A DNA stretch of 37,444 nucleotides. Origin: Phaeodactylibacter xiamenensis. Lineage in GTDB: Bacteria > Bacteroidota > Bacteroidia > Chitinophagales > Saprospiraceae. This document shows, in pieces, positions 9,401 to 16,202 of this stretch; position 1 is the stretch's first letter, and each line of letters opens with the position of its first letter. The notes under the pieces were generated by a model. It had not been told where the DNA came from, did not search any database, and saw nothing but the letters and a program-made list of their open reading frames with translations. Location of the stretch: assembly GCF_000759025.1 (NCBI RefSeq), contig NZ_JPOS01000030.1, forward strand, positions 1 through 37,444, given 5' to 3'. The position numbers and the translations under genes are program-made.

Positions 9401-9597
9401 TATTCTTCGATCATCTGCCAGAGCATTCCGCAAATTTGGATTTCCGAACCGTACTTATAGAGCAGTTGTTCGGTTTCTAAAGCCGGCGTTTGGCGTACTT
9501 GCCAGATTGGGTTATCAGAGCTCGAGGGTAGGACCTGGGTTTGCGCCCAGCCCTGGTTTACCATTAGCATTAAAATTAGGATCAACACTTTGCGCAT
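6448..9597 (-). CDS. T9SS-exported right-handed beta-helix protein with SprB-like repeats
   Basis: 1049 residues. A Sec signal peptide (MRKVLILILMLMVNQGWAQ) is followed by a unique N-terminal region. From about residue 220 there is a parallel beta-helix with repeated NxF/NCxF rungs (FQNNRARFGGAVHG, CRFERNHAFFQGGGLN), typical of pectin-lyase-like adhesins and polymorphic outer membrane-like proteins. Residues about 845-985 contain two SprB-like repeats (GEAPFTYSWSG, GTPPYNYNWSTG, each followed by LPAGxYQxTITDA-N-C). The C-terminus (LKLFPNPVASG... QVAGRGRLVVAG) is a type A T9SS sorting domain. Expected on the cell surface or released; ligand unknown. Confidence 0.88.
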   Translation of the reverse strand: MRKVLILILMLMVNQGWAQTQVLPSSSDNPIWQVRQTPALETEQLLYKYGSEIQICGMLWQMIEEYTASKQHRIAGYFRAEGDKGYFRRSLDCAEPEYLIYDYGLEVGDTMKLHFGLLEAFQNVSPATSFDYVVYNTDSVEIAGTYHKTIFLGSTDLQATLLDFTIWTAGYGDYRHPFYLLYPASGDLFSFLLGCVWTNEGLEYDVNCDWERPAASIWYVDADVQGGLKNGSSWPNAFDNLQEGLFYANPGDTIWVAEGTYLPTDFTLFNSTDRYSSFLLQPGVTVLGGFQGIELTAQERQPYLFPAILSGDIGIQGDSTDNVYHVVQAIGTDSLCRLDGFTIEAGQGLDSAQLLGPNSSGGGLLVLSNEAMPANMPMISHCVFQNNRARFGGAVHGEIRNEAIGWPRLQDCRFERNHAFFQGGGLNLNSVNADTFPDYGLLRDTFIYNHALSGGGLSVTGTGQFKVQDVIFGDNYAREGAGAIINNSNGTGQITFQDCVFQRNAVATNGGGILLYSTSVMADAGDSLGFAIRNCLFQENISDTQKGSALHLGTGSSVFSGRVENSIFEKNFGQAVSLTYQGSNLSDVIDDFTFESCQFLENKAPTKKSGGAIVAFGTDSSVGVIRNLNIHNCTFDRNEGALGLYIQVNAELYTTVNHCTFFNNGLNPVIKNWQAEPGLDTWINRLQVRNSIFWEEKTAIEEPKGIFYNSLVNNVGLENYYDFDIDYTLISSPPCVGLSGCPEAFGDQVIHEVYPHFLDTLSGDLRLSACSPALNTGQNEAVTSDTDLEGNNRIQEGIVDLGTYERLSFELAVDSVAAPLCAEGEDGVVFFAPTGEAPFTYSWSGNGVSGIRPDSLPAGSYQFTITDASNCRDTLTVTVPEQMPIHVESIVTPANETMGGSIFLQSVSGGTPPYNYNWSTGSNMPSLSGLPPGIYQLTITDANNCEETWPFEVEFVSADITEDRSAEVLKLFPNPVASGAPVYWSLAGLDQENVQVLIMHATGSIVRKTPLQSGAPLPTEHLPAGLYEVQVLDADGQVAGRGRLVVAGQ

Positions 9598-9851
9598 AAA
9601 GATAAATTTAGCTGCTAAGTTTCCAAGTTGGTTAGCTTATCATCTCTGAAATCCAAAAATCAAAATTTGAGAAAATATCCAGTTAAGCTTGTAGGGCAAG
9701 CGTAGAGCGTAGCATAATTTTATGTTTTAGAGCGTTTAACGATATTGTAAATATAGTGAGGTGTTCATGATATTCCCAAAAAAACGAATAATTTCTTGGC
9801 TGCCGATTCACTAATTAGCCTGATGACATAAACTATTGATGCTGAAAACTT
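9598..9851. other. AT-rich intergenic region, no gene found
   Basis: 254 bp between the start of the beta-helix gene and the stop of nadE. It holds a short inverted repeat GCTTG/CAAGC near 9690 without a T run, and no convincing open frame, promoter with the Bacteroidota consensus, or RNA gene. Confidence 0.5.
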
Positions 9852-11489
9852 CTACGCCAAATACTTCCCCACAATCGGCATACGCCGCCCCATGCCAAAT
9901 GCCTTTTCAGAAACCCGCAGCACGGGAGCCATTTGGTGGCGCTTGAACTCGTTGATGTTGACCAGGCGGAGCACCCGGCGGACCAGCTTTTCATCGTAAC
10001 CTTTTTCGATGATGTCCTGCGGGCTGAGGCGGCGCTCGATGTATTGGAACAGGATTTCATCCAGGTCCTCATATTCGGGCAGGCTGTCGGTGTCCTTTTG
10101 GTCGGGCTTGAGCTCAGCGGAAGGGGGCTTGGTGATGATGTTGTCGGGAATGATTTCCTCCTCCCGGTTGATATAGCGGCAAAGCTCAAAGACCTCTGTT
10201 TTGTATAGGTCGCCGATGACGGACAAGCCGCCGCACATGTCGCCATAAAGGGTGCCATACCCGACGGCCACCTCGCTTTTGTTGGACGTGTTGAGCAGGA
10301 TGTTACCGAACTTATTAGACAAGGCCATGAGCAGGTTGCCCCGGGAGCGGGACTGCAGGTTTTCCTCGGCGATATTGAATTCGGTGGCCCAAAAGTGGGG
10401 CTTGAGCGCCTCCATAAAACTGTTGTAGATGGGCTCGATGGGGATGATGTCGTAGGGCGCGCCCAGGTTTTCCGCCAGCTTCCGGGCATCTACAACCGAG
10501 TGGTCGGAGGAAAACTGTGAGGGCATTAATACCAGGCGGACATTTTTCGCTCCCAGCGCCCGCACCGCCAGTACGGCGACCAAAGCCGAGTCTATCCCAC
10601 CGGAAAGTCCCAGGATAGCCCGCTTAAAGCCCAGCTTCCGGAAGTAATCGCAAATGCCCATCACCAGGGCATCGTGGATGAGGGGCATTTTCTCGCGGGG
10701 CTGCAGCTTCTCCCGGCCGCCTTGGGTTACTTCGTCCAGGTCATACACCCGCACTGCCTCTGTGAAGTAAGGCAGCTCGTCAAAGATTTTGCCATCGGGG
10801 GAGGCGACCATAGAGCCGCCGTCGAAAAGGATTTCCGTCTGCGCCCCGCTGTGGTTGATGTAGAACATAGGAATGCCGTAGCGCTCCACATTGGCCCGGA
10901 CGACTTTCGTGCGTGACTCGGCCTGCACGTAACTGAAGGGCGAAGCGGAAAGGTTGAGGATAAAGTCCGGCTGTTGCGGCATCAGCTGATCCATGGGCGA
11001 GATGGTGTAGAGCGGGTTTTCATTGGCGATGTTCCAGATGTCCTCACAAACCGTGAGGGCAATGCGCTTGCCTTTGAATTCCACCACCTTCCACTCCGAA
11101 GCCGGCTCGAAGTAGCGGTACTCGTCGAAGATATCGTAAGTCGGCAGGAGGGTTTTGTGCTGCACCTGCTGCACTTTGCCATCAGCCAGAAAGAAGGCGG
11201 AGTTGTAATGGTCTTTGCCCTCAATCACCGGGTTTTTGGTTGGTGAGCCCACCACAATAGCGATGCCCTGTGCAGCTTCAGCCAGCCTTTCCACCGTGGC
11301 TTCCGCCAACTCAATGAAGTCCTCAAATTCCAGGAAGTCCCGGGGCGGATAACCCACGGTTGCCAGTTCGCTGAAGCAGATGAGGTCGGCTTGTTGAGCT
11401 TTGGCTTCCGCGACCGCCTGCAGCATTTTTTGCAGGTTGCCTTCAAAGTTGCCAATGTGGAAGTTGAGTTGTGCGATCGCTATCTTCAT
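9852..11489 (-). CDS. nadE: glutamine-dependent NAD+ synthetase
   Basis: 545 residues. Converts nicotinic acid adenine dinucleotide to NAD+ using glutamine-derived ammonia and ATP. The N-terminal nitrilase-type glutaminase domain shows the Glu of CFSELATVGYPPRD, the Lys of HKTLLPTYDIFDEYRYF and the nucleophile Cys of LTVCEDIWN. The synthetase domain has the ATP-pyrophosphatase loop LGLSGGIDSALVAV. The ATG at 11489 (MKIAIAQLNFHIGNFEGNL) is the family start; the frame is open 53 codons further, but that part is not homologous and would cover the promoter. A -7 element lies 23 bp upstream. Confidence 0.96.
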   Translation of the reverse strand: MKIAIAQLNFHIGNFEGNLQKMLQAVAEAKAQQADLICFSELATVGYPPRDFLEFEDFIELAEATVERLAEAAQGIAIVVGSPTKNPVIEGKDHYNSAFFLADGKVQQVQHKTLLPTYDIFDEYRYFEPASEWKVVEFKGKRIALTVCEDIWNIANENPLYTISPMDQLMPQQPDFILNLSASPFSYVQAESRTKVVRANVERYGIPMFYINHSGAQTEILFDGGSMVASPDGKIFDELPYFTEAVRVYDLDEVTQGGREKLQPREKMPLIHDALVMGICDYFRKLGFKRAILGLSGGIDSALVAVLAVRALGAKNVRLVLMPSQFSSDHSVVDARKLAENLGAPYDIIPIEPIYNSFMEALKPHFWATEFNIAEENLQSRSRGNLLMALSNKFGNILLNTSNKSEVAVGYGTLYGDMCGGLSVIGDLYKTEVFELCRYINREEEIIPDNIITKPPSAELKPDQKDTDSLPEYEDLDEILFQYIERRLSPQDIIEKGYDEKLVRRVLRLVNINEFKRHQMAPVLRVSEKAFGMGRRMPIVGKYLA

Positions 11490-11511
11490 GTATCTTCGTT
11501 TGAAATCTAAA

Positions 11512-11536
11512 CAAAGGTAAGAAAGGATGGTTGCAA
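11512..11536 (-). promoter_or_regulatory. possible nadE promoter
   Basis: On the minus strand, TACCTTTG (11519-11512) matches the Bacteroidota -7 consensus TAnnTTTG and sits 22 bp ahead of the nadE ATG. The nearest TTG (11536-11534) is only 14 bp upstream of it, shorter than the usual 19-21, so the -33 element is weak or absent. Confidence 0.4.
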
Positions 11537-11659
11537 TCGGGAAACCGGGACCGCTAAATTGATAAAATGCCCTGATTTTCTGCTCCTGCTGCGCCGTGCT
11601 GACTCCTTCTGGCTTTTTCCCTTGAAAATCCGTAAATTGATCGGTCAAAGACCCTGGAA

Positions 11660-13252
11660 ATGAAAAAAGTATACCTTTTGTCGCTAATGATTGCTCTAAG
11701 CCATTATGCCTGTATGGACTTAGAGGAGGATTTGGTGGGAGCCCTCACGGAGGAGTTGTCTGTTGAAGGAAACGGTCTTGATTATGATTGTGCCTGCGGT
11801 GGGCCGCTGGTTGGAGCTTATGCAGGATTAAGATATTCTGGGACCGCCTACCACGGGGGCTATTTCTCCCTGCAGGAGCTTACCTCCGATGAAATGGTGG
11901 TATGTGCCAAAGGCAGCGACTGGTATGATGGTGGAATACAGATCGCTTTGCATCAGCATACTTATACGCCCGACCATCCTTTTCTGGGTACGACTTTCCG
12001 GCAGTTGTACGAGGCTATATCTGAAGCCAATCAAGCGCTGGACCAGGCGCATTTGGAACCACACGAAGTGGCACAGGTCAGAGGTTTGCGGGCATTTTAC
12101 TACTGGCGGCTTCTCGACCTGTTCGGCCGGGTCAAAATCGTAACCGAGTACGATCCTAATCCTCCTCAGGCCACCCGGGAGGAAGTGTTTAACTTTGTGG
12201 AACAGGAGCTCCTGGCAATATTAGAAGTTCCCGAAGTCAGTGCAGATATGGACCTCAGCAGCAGCTCGCTTTCTGAAAGTAGTGATGCCTACGAACTTAA
12301 TCGCTACGGTGCCTTAGGTATCCTGGCCAGGCTCTATCTGAATGCCGAAGTGTATACGGGGATGCCGAGGTACGAATCAGCCGGTACAGCAGCTTCCTAC
12401 ATCATCGACAGCGGGCATTATCAGCTCTGCGGCCAGGGTTGTGCTGTGCCAAATCTGGGCCGGCGTCAGGGCGTACCTTTCGACTCTGAACAGTTGGAAG
12501 GCTATGCCGCTGTTTTCGCACCCAACAATGATGGCAATCCCGAGCACATCTTTTCCATCAATTACGATGAGTATCTGGGACCGGGCATGAACTTTTCACA
12601 AATGGTTCTTCACCCGGCCAGTCGACTGAGCTGGCACCTGCAGGAACAACCCTGGAACGGCTACGCCACCCTTGAAGAATTCTACAACAGCTATGAGGAC
12701 GCTGACCTGCGCAAAAAAGCCAGTTTCCTGACCGGGCCGCAGTTTGATTTCTCCGGTTCTGCTGTCATCGATTACACAGAAAATGACGGTGAACTTCAGC
12801 TAAAGTACACACCTGCAATCAATGAGCTGCAGCCCAATGCCCAAGCAGAATCAGGTGCCCGGCCCGCTAAGTTTAGCTTTAAGCTCTTTGGGCGCAGGGA
12901 AATGGACAATGACTTTCCGATCGTCCGCCTGGGGGAGGTCTACCTCATCAGGGCAGAGGCCCGCGCCCGCCTTAGCGGCAACTGGGCAGATGCCGAGCCT
13001 GATGTCAATGTATTGCGCGCCCGTGCTGGGGTAGAGCCCTACAGCGGTACGCTTACGGCGGATGAGTTTTTGGCAGAACGAGGCCGGGAGATGTTTCAGG
13101 AAGCCATACGCCGGACTGACCTCATCCGGTTTGGAAAGTATACTGAAGCCTGGTGGGAAAAGCCAGCTTCTGAGCCCTACCGGGAATTATTTCCTATTCC
13201 CCGGTCTGCTATCGGCGGAGACGCAGGGATGACGCAGAACCCTGGGTATTAA
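11660..13252 (+). CDS. SusD/RagB-like nutrient-binding lipoprotein (orphan)
   Basis: 530 residues. A lipoprotein signal ends at Cys18 (LSHYACMDLEED); the acidic residues right after the cysteine fit the Bacteroidota surface-export signal. The protein is alpha-helical with the SusD landmarks RQLYEAISEANQAL, VRGLRAFYYWRLLDLFGRV, RLGEVYLIRAEARARL and the C-terminal ELFPIPRSAIGGDAGMTQNPGY. SusD proteins bind glycans or peptides on the surface and feed a SusC TonB-dependent porin. No SusC gene is adjacent: upstream is nadE on the other strand and downstream a convergent NOS gene. The ligand cannot be predicted. Confidence 0.92.
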   Translation: MKKVYLLSLMIALSHYACMDLEEDLVGALTEELSVEGNGLDYDCACGGPLVGAYAGLRYSGTAYHGGYFSLQELTSDEMVVCAKGSDWYDGGIQIALHQHTYTPDHPFLGTTFRQLYEAISEANQALDQAHLEPHEVAQVRGLRAFYYWRLLDLFGRVKIVTEYDPNPPQATREEVFNFVEQELLAILEVPEVSADMDLSSSSLSESSDAYELNRYGALGILARLYLNAEVYTGMPRYESAGTAASYIIDSGHYQLCGQGCAVPNLGRRQGVPFDSEQLEGYAAVFAPNNDGNPEHIFSINYDEYLGPGMNFSQMVLHPASRLSWHLQEQPWNGYATLEEFYNSYEDADLRKKASFLTGPQFDFSGSAVIDYTENDGELQLKYTPAINELQPNAQAESGARPAKFSFKLFGRREMDNDFPIVRLGEVYLIRAEARARLSGNWADAEPDVNVLRARAGVEPYSGTLTADEFLAERGREMFQEAIRRTDLIRFGKYTEAWWEKPASEPYRELFPIPRSAIGGDAGMTQNPGY

Positions 13253-13258
13253 TACAAA

Positions 13259-14383
13259 TCACATCATCGGGCATCCCTTCTCCGCTGCTGACTTGTAAAA
13301 GAAGTTCGGCTTCAGCTCCGCAGCATTATACGTGCGGTGGAAGGTCGCCGTCGTGGCCGGTGAGACCGGTGGTATGAGCCAGGTCCAGTCGCCATTGACC
13401 GGGCGGCCGTGCGATTGTTCAATGCGCTCAAAATGGGCATGCTGTTCAGCGGCGCTGTGGTGGTCCACGACTTTCACGCCCGCCTGCGCGTAGGAATGCA
13501 GTACCGCGGCATTCAATTCCACCAGCGCCCGGTCTTTCCAGAGGGTGGCATTGCGGGAGGTATCAAGGTTCATGGCTTCCGCAACTTTAGGCAGAGCGTT
13601 GTAGCGTTGCTGGTCCGCCAGGTTGCGGGCACCAATTTCCGCGCCCATGTACCAGCCATTGAAGGGCGCAGCGGAGAACCGCAGCCCACCGATGCTCAGC
13701 CACATATCAGCAATTACAGGTACGGCGTACCATTTCAAACCTAAGGCGGTAATCCCGGGCTGATCAGGGTGCGTAATCGGCACTTCCAGGCACACCTCCT
13801 TCGGCCACTCAAACCAAACCGGTGGGCGGCCCGCTTCCTGTACCACAAGGGGGAGGACGTCAAATGCGGTGCCTTTGCCCTGCCAGCCGAGGCTTTCGCA
13901 AAAGCGGGTAAAGGAGGCACTTGCCGGGTCGCCTAAGACACTGCCATCCGGTTGCGCGTAGCCCGCATAGCGGATGAGCTGATGATTAAGGATTTTCAGG
14001 GGCGTCCGGCCTTCAACGTCAGGTGGGAAAATGGTGATCGCTGACCGGATATTCCCCTCGTTGGTGGCAAAGCGCAGGTGGTCGCAGAGAAGGCGAAAGG
14101 CCGTCTCTGCATCCGTCACCTGCCGGGCATCGAATACATGCAGGCTTTTCCAGTACAACCGCCCGATGCATCGGATGGAATTCCGCCAGGCAACCCGTGC
14201 CCCAAAGGCCAACTCAGCTTTGGTCAGCTCGTAGGTGCCCTGTGCCGCGACCGATTCCACGATTTCCTCCCGTCGGTCCTGATAAGCCGCTTTGGGCAGT
14301 TCCTGTTCTTTGGCATAAAGCTGAAGGAACTGTTCGGCTTCCTGTAGGAGCGTCGATGGAGCAGCCTTGGCAATGGTGTTCAT
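13259..14383 (-). CDS. nos: bacterial nitric oxide synthase, oxygenase domain only
   Basis: 374 residues. Oxidises L-arginine to citrulline and nitric oxide on a thiolate heme with a pterin cofactor. Cys72 in AWRNSIRCIGR is the axial heme ligand, Glu249 in FNGWYMGAEIGARNL binds the arginine guanidinium, and GDWTWLIPPVSPATTATFHRTY forms part of the pterin and dimer interface. The N-terminal zinc/hook region and the reductase domain of animal enzymes are absent, as in Bacillus and Deinococcus bNOS, so electrons must come from a general cellular reductase; none is encoded nearby. The C-terminus ends in GCPMM. The gene is monocistronic and converges with the SusD gene 6 bp away. Confidence 0.95.
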   Translation of the reverse strand: MNTIAKAAPSTLLQEAEQFLQLYAKEQELPKAAYQDRREEIVESVAAQGTYELTKAELAFGARVAWRNSIRCIGRLYWKSLHVFDARQVTDAETAFRLLCDHLRFATNEGNIRSAITIFPPDVEGRTPLKILNHQLIRYAGYAQPDGSVLGDPASASFTRFCESLGWQGKGTAFDVLPLVVQEAGRPPVWFEWPKEVCLEVPITHPDQPGITALGLKWYAVPVIADMWLSIGGLRFSAAPFNGWYMGAEIGARNLADQQRYNALPKVAEAMNLDTSRNATLWKDRALVELNAAVLHSYAQAGVKVVDHHSAAEQHAHFERIEQSHGRPVNGDWTWLIPPVSPATTATFHRTYNAAELKPNFFYKSAAEKGCPMM

Positions 14384-14499
14384 ATTTTTTATTTTTCTTC
14401 AATTTGGAAGCGGAAAATGCAACAAAATAATCGTCCTCCCCTCTGAAAAGTTTATTTTCCCGCCTCAAATGTTTGTCAAAGTACTAAACCAAATAAGCC

Positions 14500-16191
14500 A
14501 TGCAAAACCAACCGCTCATAGAGTGCGTACCCAATTTCAGCGAAGGCCGTGACCCGGCAGTGCTGAAGCAAATCACTGATGCCATCGAAGCGGTGGAAGG
14601 CGTCAAGCTCCTGGACGTCGACCCCGGAAAAGCGACCAACCGCACGGTCGTCACCTTTGTGGGCGCGCCGGAGCCGGTCATTGAGGCGGCTTTCCAGGCT
14701 ATGAAAAAGGCCAGCGAAGTCATTGATATGTCCAAGCATACCGGTGAGCACCCCCGTATGGGCGCCACGGATGTCTGCCCGCTTATCCCCATTGCCCACA
14801 TCACCATGGAAGAGGTCGCCGAATGGGCGCATAAGCTGGCCAGGCGTGCCGGTGAGGAACTGGGCATTCCCATCTATATGTACGAAAGTGCCGCGACCAA
14901 GCCCGCATGGCGCAATCTGGCTACGGTCCGCTCTGGCGAGTACGAAGCCCTGCCCGATAAGCTGGCTAAACCGGAATGGAAGCCAGATTATGGCCCGGCA
15001 AAGTTCAATGCAACCGCCGGAGCGACGGCAGTGGGCGCCCGGGACTTTCTCATCGCTTACAACGTCAACCTCAATACCACCTCGGTACGCCGCGCCAATT
15101 CTGTTGCGTTTGATGTGCGGGAGCAGGGGCGTGTGAAGCGGGAAGGCGGTAAGGTCTCCGGTGCAGCGCTTAAGGATGAAAACGGGAATGCCCTGCGGGA
15201 ACCCGGCAAGTGCAAGGGCGTAAAAGGCATCGGCTGGTACATTGAAGAGTACGGCATTGCGCAAATTTCCATGAACATCACCGATGTGCGCCAAACCCCA
15301 CTCCACATCGCCTTCGAAGCCTGCCGTGAAAGTGCAAATCGCCGGGGGATGCGGGTGACCGGTTCCGAACTGGTCGGCCTGGTACCCCTGCAGGTCATGC
15401 TTGATGCCGGGCATTACTTCCTGAAACAGCAGCGGCGTTCCCTGGGCGCATCCGAAGAAGAGGTCATCAAAATTGCCATCAAGTCCATGGGGCTGGATGA
15501 GCTGGGCCCCTTCGACCCCCAACAGAAAATTATCGAATACCAACTGGCAGAAGATACCCCAACGCCACTCCTCAATATGAGCCTCCGCACCTTCTCCAAT
15601 GAGACGGCATCGGAGAGCGTGGCACCGGGCGGTGGTTCGGTAGCGGCCTACGTTGGCGCTCTGGGAGCATCTTTGGGCACGATGGTCGCCAACCTGTCTT
15701 CTCACCGCCGGGTCTGGGACGACCGCTGGGCGGAGTTTTCCGAGTGGGCGGAACGCGGGCAGCGCATCAAGGATGGGCTCCTGGCGCTGGTAGATGAAGA
15801 TACCCGTTCCTTCAACGACATTATTGCCGCAGTGCGCATGCCAAAGGGGACGGAAGCAGAAAAAGCCGCCCGACACGAAGCGATGCAGGAGGCGACCAAG
15901 TATGCCACCGAAGTGCCTTTCCGAACTATGGAACTGGCGCTGGAGACCTTCGAGGTGTGCAAAGCCATGGCAGAAAAAGGCAACCCCAACTCTGCTAGTG
16001 ATGCTGGGGTAGGGGCGCTGTGTGCCCGGGCAGCTGTGCACGGAGCCTGGCTCAATGTCCGCATCAATGCCGGCGATATCGAGGACAAGGCCTGGGTGGA
16101 AGCCAAACTGTCGGCGGCTCAATCCATAGCTGCCAAAGCGGATGCCCTGGAGCAGGAAGTGATAGGGCTGGTGGAGCGGCATGTGGGGTAG
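14500..16191 (+). CDS. ftcD: bifunctional glutamate formiminotransferase / formimino-THF cyclodeaminase
   Basis: 563 residues. Transfers the formimino group of formiminoglutamate (from histidine breakdown) to tetrahydrofolate, then deaminates it to 5,10-methenyl-THF. The transferase domain covers about residues 1-330: IECVPNFSEGRD at the start, and the catalytic His region SKHTGEHPRMGATDVCP. The cyclodeaminase domain is about 350-563, with ESVAPGGGSVAAYVGALGASLG. The fusion order is that of animal FTCD. The ATG at 14500 is 116 bp from the divergent nos start, so the two genes share an intergenic control region. Other hut genes are not in the window. Confidence 0.95.
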   Translation: MQNQPLIECVPNFSEGRDPAVLKQITDAIEAVEGVKLLDVDPGKATNRTVVTFVGAPEPVIEAAFQAMKKASEVIDMSKHTGEHPRMGATDVCPLIPIAHITMEEVAEWAHKLARRAGEELGIPIYMYESAATKPAWRNLATVRSGEYEALPDKLAKPEWKPDYGPAKFNATAGATAVGARDFLIAYNVNLNTTSVRRANSVAFDVREQGRVKREGGKVSGAALKDENGNALREPGKCKGVKGIGWYIEEYGIAQISMNITDVRQTPLHIAFEACRESANRRGMRVTGSELVGLVPLQVMLDAGHYFLKQQRRSLGASEEEVIKIAIKSMGLDELGPFDPQQKIIEYQLAEDTPTPLLNMSLRTFSNETASESVAPGGGSVAAYVGALGASLGTMVANLSSHRRVWDDRWAEFSEWAERGQRIKDGLLALVDEDTRSFNDIIAAVRMPKGTEAEKAARHEAMQEATKYATEVPFRTMELALETFEVCKAMAEKGNPNSASDAGVGALCARAAVHGAWLNVRINAGDIEDKAWVEAKLSAAQSIAAKADALEQEVIGLVERHVG

Positions 16192-16202
16192 TGGGAAGAG
16201 TG

